10,022 nucleotides of DNA from Acidobacteriota bacterium (lineage in GTDB: Bacteria > Acidobacteriota > Terriglobia > Terriglobales > Acidobacteriaceae). The notes beneath the pieces were generated by a model, which did no database searches, was not told the DNA's origin, and was given only the letters and a program-made list of their open reading frames with translations. Positions 1 to 6,925 of this stretch are shown piece after piece. How positions within the stretch are numbered: position 1 is the stretch's first letter; every line of letters begins with the position of its first letter. The stretch covers positions 1 to 10,022 of the forward strand of contig JANXQR010000665.1 in the NCBI GenBank assembly GCA_025353435.1, in the 5' to 3' direction. Position numbers and translations under genes: made by a program.

Positions 1-384
1 CTAACGATCGTCAAAGCCACACGCAGCCGCTATGACGGCAAGACCCGCAACCCATGGAATGAATACGAATGCGGCAACTACTACGCCCGCGCCATGTCAA
101 GCTATGCCCTACTCGGCGCTCTTACGGGCTTTCGCTACTCAGCCGTCGAAAGGACCCTCTGGTTCGGACCACGTCTGACCGTCAGACCATTCAAGAGTTT
201 CTTTTGCTCCGCAACTGCATTTGGCACCATTGAACTCAGCCCTGACACCTTGAAGCTTCACATAATCGAAGGCGAACTGACCATCGAGAAGTTAGTACTT
301 CACGATCGCGATACCGAGAAAGCGTTCGAATGGAAGATAACAGCCAAGCAGGGCGTGACAGCAACCAGGTCAATCGTTATTTAA
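1..384 (+). CDS. GH116 family glycoside hydrolase, C-terminal fragment
   Basis: The reading frame is open from the first base and ends at TAA 382-384, so only the last 127 residues of a larger protein are present. The stretch NPWNEYECGNYYARAM followed by SSYALLGALTGFRYS is the hallmark of the C-terminal part of the (alpha/alpha)6 catalytic domain of GH116 enzymes (bacterial beta-glucosidases and relatives of human GBA2). In the family a Glu and an Arg nine residues apart help bind the sugar in the -1 site; E21 and R30 of the visible fragment have that spacing. The nucleophile and the acid/base residue lie upstream, outside the window, so activity cannot be judged. The remaining ~80 residues form the usual beta-rich tail (FGPRLTVRPF, then FFCSATAFGTIEL). 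Beta-glucosidase, beta-xylosidase or N-acetylglucosaminidase activity all occur in GH116, and the fragment does not discriminate between them. Confidence 0.85.
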   Translation, partial: LTIVKATRSRYDGKTRNPWNEYECGNYYARAMSSYALLGALTGFRYSAVERTLWFGPRLTVRPFKSFFCSATAFGTIELSPDTLKLHIIEGELTIEKLVLHDRDTEKAFEWKITAKQGVTATRSIVI

Positions 385-473
385 CCAACCACGAAGGTTC
401 GCAATCGATGATGCTCTAATCTCCATCCTTGCAGTCATCCGCACACTCAAGCATCTAGCCCAAGTTCGAACAC

Positions 474-478
474 GGAGG
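474..478 (+). promoter_or_regulatory. Shine-Dalgarno site of the lipocalin-like gene
   Basis: GGAGG sits 5 nt before the ATG at 484. It decides that start over the in-frame ATG at 505, which has no such site in front. Confidence 0.7.
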
Positions 479-483
479 ATTGA

Positions 484-1092
484 ATGACTAAGTCACTGCA
501 TGTTATGAGACTACCTGTCTCATTTCCTTTGGTCGTGATCCGACTGATCGTGGCGGGAGCCGCTCTGATGTTGACTATCCCATTCGCTTCGACACACGCA
601 CAGGGCGTGAACACCGACGCAGGAACATTACACTCGTCTCTACGCGCTCAACTCGTCGGAAGCTGGCGCCTCGTCTCTCGTGAGAGCCGACGAGAAAATG
701 GCGAAGTTGAGGCCGATGCCGGGCTCTCCACGCTCCCGCTTGGAGTGCTGATCTACGACCAATCAGGGCACGTTGCTGCGCAGCTCTCACGCCGCAACCG
801 AACCGTCAACCTGTTCAATAGCGAGTGCTCAGCAGCGGCCGAATTGAAGGGAACGCCCGATACTGCGCAGACCGTACTCGGCTACGACGCGTACTTCGGC
901 ACCTACACACTCAATGAAAAGGATGGCATTGTTACGCACCATCTTGAAGCAGCGGTCTGGCCGGGAGATATCGGCAAGTCGATTGACCGCCACTTCACGA
1001 TTTCCGGCGACCAACTGACAATCACGTTTAATACCACGACAAAAGACGGTGTCAAGGTAACGCGCACGCTTATCTGGGAGCGATGGAAGTAG
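484..1092 (+). CDS. Secreted lipocalin-like domain protein
   Basis: The protein has 202 residues. Residues 1-39 look like a Sec signal peptide: basic residues at 3 and 9, a hydrophobic run from about 12 to 35, and a probable signal peptidase I cut after THA (39/40). The mature part matches the lipocalin-like family (Pfam Lipocalin_5 type). LVGSWRLVSRE at 57-67 is the typical opening strand, followed by LGVLIYDQSGHVAAQLSRRNR and then GYDAYFGTYTLNEKDG, with a closing beta strand TRTLIWERWK. Family members are small beta-barrel proteins of mostly unknown ligand, often encoded singly, and no enzyme activity is expected. The start is set by the GGAGG at 474-478. The gene lies 99 nt after the GH116 gene on the same strand; a common transcript is possible but nothing shows it. 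Base composition is visibly more A/T-rich than the genes further right. Confidence 0.8.
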   Translation: MTKSLHVMRLPVSFPLVVIRLIVAGAALMLTIPFASTHAQGVNTDAGTLHSSLRAQLVGSWRLVSRESRRENGEVEADAGLSTLPLGVLIYDQSGHVAAQLSRRNRTVNLFNSECSAAAELKGTPDTAQTVLGYDAYFGTYTLNEKDGIVTHHLEAAVWPGDIGKSIDRHFTISGDQLTITFNTTTKDGVKVTRTLIWERWK

Positions 1093-1159
1093 GCGGCGAA
1101 CACAAAGCATTATCAGGCGCACCGTCAACACGCACTCCTTCAGGCCTCCAGCCGCGCAA

Positions 1160-1180
1160 CCCCAGCTTGTTACACTGGGG
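1160..1180 (+). promoter_or_regulatory. Inverted repeat abutting the cyaY start
   Basis: CCCCAG (1160-1165) and CTGGGG (1175-1180) are perfect inverted arms around a 9 nt loop and end 2 nt before the cyaY ATG at 1183. The right arm contains the only purine-rich run (GGGG) that could serve as ribosome binding site and overlaps a -10-like TACACT (1171-1176). It may be an RNA hairpin masking the start, an operator, or chance; there is no T-tract, so it is not a terminator. Confidence 0.35.
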
Positions 1181-1182
1181 CC

Positions 1183-1503
1183 ATGATTGACGAGCAGGAG
1201 TTCCGCCGCGCCGCCGAAAGCGCACTCGATTCCCTCAAGCGCCATCTCATCACGCGCGAGGAAGAAGATAACGCCGGCTTCGAAGTCGAAGAGCAGAACG
1301 GCGTCCTCAATGTCGTCTTCGAGGAGCCGCCGGGCAAGTTCGTCATCACCCCCAACACGCCGGTCCGCCAGATCTGGATCTCCGCCCTATCCACCAGCTT
1401 CAAGCTCGACTGGGACTCCACGGCGGGCTTCTTTCTCCCTCGCACCGGCGAAAAACTTACCCCCCTGGTCGACCGTCTGATCCACGACCGCCAGGAAGGC
1501 TGA
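1183..1503 (+). CDS. cyaY: Iron donor protein CyaY (frataxin family)
   Basis: A 106-residue protein of the length usual for bacterial frataxin. It starts with the acidic first helix (DEQEFRRAAESALDSLKRHL, residues 3-22). The beta sheet follows, with the family signature around GVLNVVF (40-46) and KFVITPNTPVRQIWIS (52-67), where Q63-I64-W65 is the conserved QIW motif on the sheet surface. It ends with helix 2 (GEKLTPLVDRLI). Frataxins bind ferrous iron weakly through acidic residues of helix 1 and strand 1 and modulate the IscS cysteine desulfurase during Fe-S cluster assembly in the cytosol. No isc or suf gene is visible nearby, so the gene stands alone here. The ATG at 1183 is the only start that keeps the whole helix 1; no convincing Shine-Dalgarno site precedes it. 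The stop is 8 nt from the end of the convergent permease gene. Confidence 0.85.
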   Translation: MIDEQEFRRAAESALDSLKRHLITREEEDNAGFEVEEQNGVLNVVFEEPPGKFVITPNTPVRQIWISALSTSFKLDWDSTAGFFLPRTGEKLTPLVDRLIHDRQEG

Positions 1504-1511
1504 CCAATTTA

Positions 1512-3404
1512 TTAAGCCGCGCTGCGACCCGACACGGCCTCCAGCGCCGACGGTTCTTCGCCTCGCGACATCGCACGCACTTCCGCTACCGCCTGAGTCA
1601 GCCGCGTCAGCACCCGTACCTCTTCGCCGCGACCAATCTCCTCTGCTGCAGCGTTGGCATCTCCAGGAAAACTCCAGATACCCACCATGATCCGCAATTG
1701 CGGATGACGCGCCCGCAAAGTCCTGTACATCCGCTGCGATCGCGAGATCCCGAACGGCGGCAGCCCAGAAAGAAACACAATGTCCGGCCGCTCCGCCGCC
1801 ACGGACTGCAAAACTTCACTCATGCGCCGCACCGGTGTTGTAAATGCCTCCACGCGCCCGCCTGCAAGGGACTGGCTCAACATGGCGGCCGCCAGTTCAT
1901 CCACCTCGTCCCGCACCGGCACGCACATAACGCGCAAGGGCGCGTCCTCTTCCATGCTCGAATCGATGTCGTCCGTTCGTTCCCCGTCCGCCACTCCCTC
2001 TTTCGCATTCCGGCTTGCCTCCGGGTTCTCCCTGAATCCAACTTCATCAATCAGCTCGCGAGCCGCATGCCGGATGTAGCTGACAGTTCCGTCCTCCAGG
2101 TCGCCATTCAGACGATCTTCCTCAGATAAAACCAGGGCCGGTATCAATACCTCGTCATACGCCTCTTCGAGCGACCGGTTCTGCAAACTTGTCTCCAAAA
2201 TCTCTCCCGCCTCACGTTCATCCCGCGCCAGCAGCCGCTGGTACAAACAGGTCCACGGCGGAATGGCCGGCTTGTCGCCCAACATCACAGTCAGGAATTC
2301 AAGAGATGGCACATGTCGCCCAATTACCACCAGGCAGACCGTCAACGGCACGCTTAGAATCAGCCCCACCGGTCCCCAGATCAGTGTCCAGAACGCCGCC
2401 GCCACCAAAATCGCCAATGCCGAGAGTCCCGTATGACGTCCATAAATTCTAGGCTCCGCAAAGTTCGCCGTAATCACCTCAAGCAGCACAAACGTGCCCA
2501 CTATCAGCAGCGACTGGCCCCACCCATGAAACACCGCCAGCGACAGCACCGTCGGCACCATTGCCGCCAGGGGTGGCCCGATGAACGGCACAAAACGCCC
2601 CACCCCGGCCATCGTCCCAAACAGCACCGGGTGCGGCAGCCCGATGAAATACAGCACCGTGGCAAAAGCCAATCCGTACACCACGTTCACGGCCAGTTGC
2701 ATCAGGAAATACCGGCTGATCCGCAAGCTCGCATCGTGCATCGCCTGCGTCATGACCGTCAGATTGCGGTCTCCGCTGAGCCTGATTAGCCGATTGCGCA
2801 AATCCTCCCGCTGCAGCAACACAAAGAACGTAAATACGACGCTTAGAAATGCCGTGGTCAGCGGCTCCAGCACCCCCCCCAACTGATCGAGTCTGCCCGT
2901 CGGCCGAGCCACTTCGCGCACCTGCACAGGTCGTTGCGGGGACGAGCCCAGCGGCTTTTTTGCGCCCTTGGCATCGCTCGCATTCGCTTCGGGTACAGCG
3001 CCCATATTCGCAGCACCCAGCTCTTCGCCCAACTTCTCCACCTCCTGCTGGGCTCGGCTGAAGGCCGAATCGCTTGGGCTGTGAATCGCCGCCATCTTGT
3101 TCTCAATATTGTCGGTATAGGTGGGTAGATCGTTCGTCACATCCACCAATTGTGTGAACAGCATCCAACCCGCAGTCCCCAGCAAAATCGCAAAGCTCAC
3201 AATCACCAGCACGGACGCCACCGCGCGCGACATCCGCAGCCGCTCCAGCAAACTCACCAGGGGTGATAGAAGGAATGCGAAAAGAATCGCAAATGCCAGA
3301 GGCAGGAACAGCACTTTGGCCAGATACAGCACGGTGATGGTCACCATACCGACCAGTAAAAACCATAGCCGCGACAGTGTTTTGGCCGAGCTTGTGCCGG
3401 TCAT
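1512..3404 (-). CDS. AI-2E family permease with C-terminal B12-binding-like domain
   Basis: A 630-residue protein. Residues 1-370 match the AI-2E/PerM-type permease family (PF01594). Hydrophobic segments lie at about 13-47, 61-84, 181-197, 234-256, 281-291, 299-312 and 330-362. Family landmarks are GRFVPFIGPPLAAMVPT (269-285) and EPRIYGRHTGLSALAILVAA (327-346). Members are inner-membrane proteins proposed to export small molecules or to act in Na+/H+ antiport; the substrate here cannot be told. The usual extramembrane segment (85-180) is long and carries a low-complexity Ala/Lys/Pro stretch at 131-160. Residues 363-480 are a hydrophilic helical linker rich in Asp and Glu. Residues 489-612 form a compact alpha/beta domain (RVMCVPVRDEVDELAAAML, DIVFLSGLPPF, LRIMVGIW) resembling a cobalamin-binding Rossmann fold without the ligand His. 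The ATG is preceded by a G-rich site (GGGGGA, 6 nt away). Specific substrate assignment is not justified; the family call is firm. Confidence 0.85.
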   Translation of the reverse strand: MTGTSSAKTLSRLWFLLVGMVTITVLYLAKVLFLPLAFAILFAFLLSPLVSLLERLRMSRAVASVLVIVSFAILLGTAGWMLFTQLVDVTNDLPTYTDNIENKMAAIHSPSDSAFSRAQQEVEKLGEELGAANMGAVPEANASDAKGAKKPLGSSPQRPVQVREVARPTGRLDQLGGVLEPLTTAFLSVVFTFFVLLQREDLRNRLIRLSGDRNLTVMTQAMHDASLRISRYFLMQLAVNVVYGLAFATVLYFIGLPHPVLFGTMAGVGRFVPFIGPPLAAMVPTVLSLAVFHGWGQSLLIVGTFVLLEVITANFAEPRIYGRHTGLSALAILVAAAFWTLIWGPVGLILSVPLTVCLVVIGRHVPSLEFLTVMLGDKPAIPPWTCLYQRLLARDEREAGEILETSLQNRSLEEAYDEVLIPALVLSEEDRLNGDLEDGTVSYIRHAARELIDEVGFRENPEASRNAKEGVADGERTDDIDSSMEEDAPLRVMCVPVRDEVDELAAAMLSQSLAGGRVEAFTTPVRRMSEVLQSVAAERPDIVFLSGLPPFGISRSQRMYRTLRARHPQLRIMVGIWSFPGDANAAAEEIGRGEEVRVLTRLTQAVAEVRAMSRGEEPSALEAVSGRSAA

Positions 3405-3628
3405 TCAAATCCCCCGCTGCAGGACGGCGCGCCCTGTTCAGGACTGTCGCGACACGCCGTATTTGCACAGTCGAAACCACACGCTGCGCGGCCCGCATTT
3501 CTCCGGAATTAGATGCCGTTTCTCCCCAGGGCGGAGAGGCCACACTTAAGCCCTATCGTCGAGCCCAGCGAACCAGGAAACTGGCCACACAATGCCATCC
3601 TGTCCACTGCCCACTGCCCAATGTCTCT
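3405..3628. other. Intergenic spacer between phosphorylase and permease genes
   Basis: The spacer is 224 nt and lies upstream of the permease and downstream of the phosphorylase (both minus strand). It holds two short palindromes, GGCGCGCC (3426-3433) and TGTCGCGACA (3445-3454), in the region where a permease promoter would be expected, and a heptamer tandem repeat near the phosphorylase stop. I see no convincing -35/-10 pair and no terminator hairpin with a T-tract. Confidence 0.4.
3600..3620. repeat. Three-unit heptamer tandem repeat
   Basis: CTGTCCA, CTGCCCA and CTGCCCA follow each other directly, 8 nt beyond the phosphorylase stop. The first unit differs at one base. Short GGGCAGT-type direct repeats like this are seen in intergenic DNA of some soil bacteria; no function is evident. 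Confidence 0.6.
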
Positions 3629-6289
3629 TTAGCTCGGCGCCTTGATCTCGCTCGATGTTCCCCCCGCCGCCGGCACATAACACTTCTGCGTGTAATCCAT
3701 CACCATCCGGTCCGCATTAAATCGCCATCCCAGCGTGCGAATTGTCCGCTTCATGCGCTTGATCCACTCCCGCGGCAACCCGTCCCGGTCCCTCTGGTAA
3801 TACAACGGAATCAACTCATCCTTCATCGTGCGATACAAATCCTCGCCATCGCGGCTGTCGTGCACATCCATATTTGAGTGCGTCCGTCCCTTGCCAATCG
3901 AGAAGCCATTCAGCCCGTCGTACGCCTCCGCCCACCACCCATCCAGCACTGAGAGATTCAGCCCGCCGTTCAGCACCACCTTCTGCCCGCTCGTGCCAGA
4001 TGCCTCCAGCGGACGTCGCGGATTATTCAGCCACACATCCACGCCCTGAACCAGGTGCCGACCCACATTGATGTCGTAGTCCTCAATGAACACAAACTTC
4101 TCGCCAAACTCCGAATTCCGCATCAGCTGTGCAATCTGCTGCAGCACCGCCTTTCCTGGCTCATCATGCGGATGCGCCTTGCCCGCAAACAAAAACTGCA
4201 CCGGCCGCTTCGGATCATTCACCATCAGCGCCAGCCTCTGCATATCGGCCAACAGCAAATTCGCGCGCTTGTAAGTCGCAAACCGCCGCGCAAATCCAAT
4301 CGTCAACGCATCCGGCGACAGCACTTTCGTCAGGCGATTCAAAGCTTCATCCGACTCGCCGCGCCGCTTGGCCTGCTCATGCGCGCGCTGCCGCACAAAA
4401 TCCAGCAGCTGCGATTTCAAACTCAGATGCGTCTCCCACAGCTCTCCATCGTTGACCTTCTCAATGTCCTCCCACGTTTTCGCCGACCCGCTCGAGTTCT
4501 GCCACCCCACACCAAGATGCCGGTCATACAGCCGGCACATCTGCGGCGCCAGCCAGCTCGGCACATGCACGCCGTTCGTGATATGCCCAATCGGCACCGC
4601 CTCTTCGCTGCGCCCCGGATACAGCACCTTCCACATCGCGCGCGACACTTCCCCATGCAGTGACGACACCGCATTTGCCCTTCGCGATAGCTTCAGCCCC
4701 AGCACCGTCATGCAGAACAGCTCGCCATGATTCGCAGGATTCTCCCGCCCATAACTCATCAGCGCATCGTGTGAAAGTCCCAGTTCGTCGCGCAGCACAC
4801 CAAGATGCTCTTCAATAAGGTCCGCATGGAAGCGATCATGTCCCGCCGGCACCGGCGTATGCGTTGTGAAGCACACTTCCCGCGCCACCACACTTGACGC
4901 TGTGTAGAAGTCAATTCCCTCCTCCACCATGCGATCGCGAATCGCTTCGAACATCGCAAACCCGCTGTGGCCTTCATTCAAATGCAGCACCCCCGGCGTA
5001 ATCCCCATCGCCTTCAGCGCGCGATACCCGCCCACCCCCAGCAGCAGTTCCTGGCGAATGCGCGTTCGTCCGTCACCGCCGTACAACCGCGACGTCAGTT
5101 CCAAATCCTCCGGCGCATTGCCACTCACATTGCTGTCCAGCAACAGCAAATCGCAACGGCCCACCTTCACCTGCCAAACCTTGGCGCGCAGCACTCCGCC
5201 GCGCGTCCTGATCTCCACCACCACCGGCTCGCCATTTGCCCCAATTGCCGGCTGCATCGGCAGCTTGCTCACATCCGTCTGCAGATACTCTTCCTTCTGC
5301 CACCCAGCCATATCCAGGTGCTGCCGGAAATATCCCTGCCCGTAAAACAGCCCAATCCCCACCAGCGGAATATCCAAATCCGACGCGCTCTTGATGTGGT
5401 CGCCCGCCAGCACTCCCAAACCCCCTGAGTAAATGGGCAAAGACTCATGCAGTCCGAACTCCGCCGAGAAATACGCCACCGGTCGCGGCCGCAACACCCC
5501 CGCATGCCCCGCGCCCCACGTCCGGTCTTCGTTCAAATATTCCTGCTGCCGCCGATACACGTAGTTGATGCGGCTGTGCAGCACCAGTTCCGTCGCTCTC
5601 CGCTCAATCTCCTCCAGCCGAATCTCGCTCAAAAGCGAAATGGGGTTCTGATTCAACTGCCGCCAGCGCGTCGGATTCAAATCGCGAAACAAGCTGATGC
5701 AATCGTGGTCCCAACTCCACCAAATGTTGCGCGCCAGCGCCCATAGCCGCTCCTGCGCCGGCCCAATAAACCGGTCCAGCGTCCGCGCCTCGCTCACCAC
5801 CGGAGCCACCTGCGCCGCAGCTTCCACCAGCGTACGAATCTCCGTCTCTCTAAAAATCCGCGCCTCCTTGGTCTGCACCACCAGCACGCCCTGCAATATC
5901 CCGCGATGGATCAGCGGTACCCCCAAAAATGAGTGATACTCCTCCTCGCCCGACTCCTTGAAATACTTGTACCGCGAGTGCTTGCTCACATCGTCCACGG
6001 CCACCGGCAGCACCTGTTCCGCTACCAGCCCGGTCAGCCCTTCGTTCAACGGCATACGCAGAGTACCAATCGCCTTCGCACTCAGCCCCAGCGTGGCCGC
6101 CAGCACCAGGTTCGATCGATCCGGCTCCAGTAAATAAGCCGAGCACACATCCGTCCGAAACCGCGCCGCAATCAGCGCCACCACGTTCATCAACGTATCC
6201 GCAGGTCTGCCACCCGCTTCGGTAAGGCTCTTCACATCGTCAGGAGTCAGCACAGGTTCCTCTTCCGTCGTTTCAACGATCTGGGCCAT
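3629..6289 (-). CDS. glgP: Alpha-glucan phosphorylase (GT35) with N-terminal GAF domain
   Basis: This 886-residue enzyme releases glucose-1-phosphate from glycogen or maltodextrin in the cytosol. From the N-terminus: a GAF domain at about 25-170 (DTLMNVVALIAARF, EEYHSFLGVPLIHRG, LQGVLVVQT), very like the GAF of PtsP-type enzyme I; a DUF3417 segment at about 180-250 (LWALARNIWWSWDHD, then NPISLLSEI); and the phosphorylase core from about 270 (PVAYFSAEFGLHESLPIYSG). Core motifs are LNEGHSGF, CFTTHTPVPAGHD, HITNGVHVPSW, ARRFATYKR with R669 and K674 at the phosphate-binding positions, and EASGTSGQK with K770 as the pyridoxal phosphate lysine. This is the bacterial alpha-glucan phosphorylase subfamily, not the E. 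coli GlgP/MalP type. The frame is open back to a TTG at 6322, but ATG 6289 has GGAGG 7 nt upstream and is preferred. GAF is an unusual addition and may give ligand control. Confidence 0.9.
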   Translation of the reverse strand: MAQIVETTEEEPVLTPDDVKSLTEAGGRPADTLMNVVALIAARFRTDVCSAYLLEPDRSNLVLAATLGLSAKAIGTLRMPLNEGLTGLVAEQVLPVAVDDVSKHSRYKYFKESGEEEYHSFLGVPLIHRGILQGVLVVQTKEARIFRETEIRTLVEAAAQVAPVVSEARTLDRFIGPAQERLWALARNIWWSWDHDCISLFRDLNPTRWRQLNQNPISLLSEIRLEEIERRATELVLHSRINYVYRRQQEYLNEDRTWGAGHAGVLRPRPVAYFSAEFGLHESLPIYSGGLGVLAGDHIKSASDLDIPLVGIGLFYGQGYFRQHLDMAGWQKEEYLQTDVSKLPMQPAIGANGEPVVVEIRTRGGVLRAKVWQVKVGRCDLLLLDSNVSGNAPEDLELTSRLYGGDGRTRIRQELLLGVGGYRALKAMGITPGVLHLNEGHSGFAMFEAIRDRMVEEGIDFYTASSVVAREVCFTTHTPVPAGHDRFHADLIEEHLGVLRDELGLSHDALMSYGRENPANHGELFCMTVLGLKLSRRANAVSSLHGEVSRAMWKVLYPGRSEEAVPIGHITNGVHVPSWLAPQMCRLYDRHLGVGWQNSSGSAKTWEDIEKVNDGELWETHLSLKSQLLDFVRQRAHEQAKRRGESDEALNRLTKVLSPDALTIGFARRFATYKRANLLLADMQRLALMVNDPKRPVQFLFAGKAHPHDEPGKAVLQQIAQLMRNSEFGEKFVFIEDYDINVGRHLVQGVDVWLNNPRRPLEASGTSGQKVVLNGGLNLSVLDGWWAEAYDGLNGFSIGKGRTHSNMDVHDSRDGEDLYRTMKDELIPLYYQRDRDGLPREWIKRMKRTIRTLGWRFNADRMVMDYTQKCYVPAAGGTSSEIKAPS

Positions 6290-6296
6290 CCGGTTT

Positions 6297-6301
6297 CCTC
6301 C
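6297..6301 (-). promoter_or_regulatory. Shine-Dalgarno site deciding the phosphorylase start
   Basis: On the minus strand GGAGG lies 7 nt before the ATG at 6289. It makes this start much more likely than the in-frame TTG 33 nt upstream, which has no such site. Confidence 0.75.
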
Positions 6302-6474
6302 AACGTCATATCTGCCCCGCAAGAAAAGTCTGCTCTCTCAGGTTCCCTCTTCTTGCCGATCCACCGCCAACACTCATGTCGAAGACGCGAATCCCGGCAG
6401 CCCTGATTGTCCCCAACCAGACATAAGGATGCCATCAAGCTCCAAGTCGCCACCCGGATACTTCGCCATTCCCC

Positions 6475-6492
6475 GCCAATTTTTGGCACAAT
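6475..6492 (+). promoter_or_regulatory. Inverted repeat and -10-like element before the helical motif gene
   Basis: GCCAA (6475-6479) and TTGGC (6483-6487) flank TTT. The -10-like CACAAT (6487-6492) follows at once, 7 nt before the ATG at 6500. No Shine-Dalgarno site is visible, so a leaderless or near-leaderless transcript is possible. The palindrome would overlap such a promoter and could bind a regulator. There is no good -35 match, so this is tentative. The rest of the divergent spacer (6290-6474) shows nothing I can name. Confidence 0.3.
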
Positions 6493-6499
6493 GCTATGC

Positions 6500-6925
6500 A
6501 TGTCCGCCGAGCTCATTGCCAACGCTCTCACTGCTGCGCTTTCAGCCGGCGCCGTCGCCGCATCCGCTGACGTCGCAAAAAAGGCCGTCTCCGATTCCTA
6601 CGACGCCCTGAAATTCCTCCTGCGCAAACGCTTCGGCGAAGGCCACGAAGTTCCGCAATCGCTCGACAAGCTCGAGGCCAAACCCGACTCCCCCGCCCGC
6701 AAGCAGCTCCTTTCCGAAGAACTCAGCGCCACAAGCGCCGGCCAGGATCCCGAAATCCTCTCCGCCGCCCAATCCCTCCTCGACCTCGTCCGCGCCCTGC
6801 CCCAAGGCGAATCCCACACCCAGATTGCTCGCGGAACCGGCATTGCGCAGGCCGATCGCGGCTCCTCCGCCTCCGTCACCGTCTCCGGCTCCATCAATTC
6901 CCACGACGCCAAGGCCAATGACTGA
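6500..6925 (+). CDS. Small helical protein with C-terminal homotypic-type motif
   Basis: A 141-residue protein with no enzyme signature. Residues 1-100 are predicted helical by eye: an Ala-rich, mildly hydrophobic stretch (5-26), then KKAVSDSYDALKFLLRKRFG (27-46), a charged segment, and two more helices (EILSAAQSLLDLVRAL, 85-100). After a PQGES linker comes the motif QIARGTGIAQADRG (108-121) and a short beta-prone, Ser/Thr/Val-rich tail (SSASVTVSGSI). The same motif begins the next protein, whose ATG lies 8 nt inside this gene (ATGACTGA), so the two are very probably co-translated. The arrangement resembles Bell-type effectors of bacterial amyloid-signalling pairs, where a helical, membrane-active domain is followed by a C-terminal aggregation motif; that is inference. 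The ATG at 6500 was chosen because the helix starts there. ATG 6491 and TTG 6407 are in frame, but none has a clear Shine-Dalgarno site. Confidence 0.75.
   Translation: MSAELIANALTAALSAGAVAASADVAKKAVSDSYDALKFLLRKRFGEGHEVPQSLDKLEAKPDSPARKQLLSEELSATSAGQDPEILSAAQSLLDLVRALPQGESHTQIARGTGIAQADRGSSASVTVSGSINSHDAKAND
6821..6883 (+). other. Shared motif, copy 1 (C-terminus of the small protein)
   Basis: This encodes residues 108-128, QIARGTGIAQA, then DRGSSASVTV. It matches the N-terminal motif of the next protein at 10 of the first 11 positions. Six of the ten identical residues use different codons. Confidence 0.8.

Noticed and set aside
829..1245. Minus-strand open frame of 138 codons across the lipocalin/cyaY junction
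   Set aside because: It overlaps two well-supported plus-strand genes and has no recognisable features.
1498..1518. Possible bidirectional terminator between cyaY and the permease (GGCT ... AGCC)
   Set aside because: The stem is only 4 bp around an A/T-rich loop and lies within both coding ends; it is too weak to call.
6290..6322. Longer phosphorylase start at TTG 6322
   Set aside because: The GGAGG site for ATG 6289 lies inside this stretch and fits it perfectly; TTG has no ribosome site.
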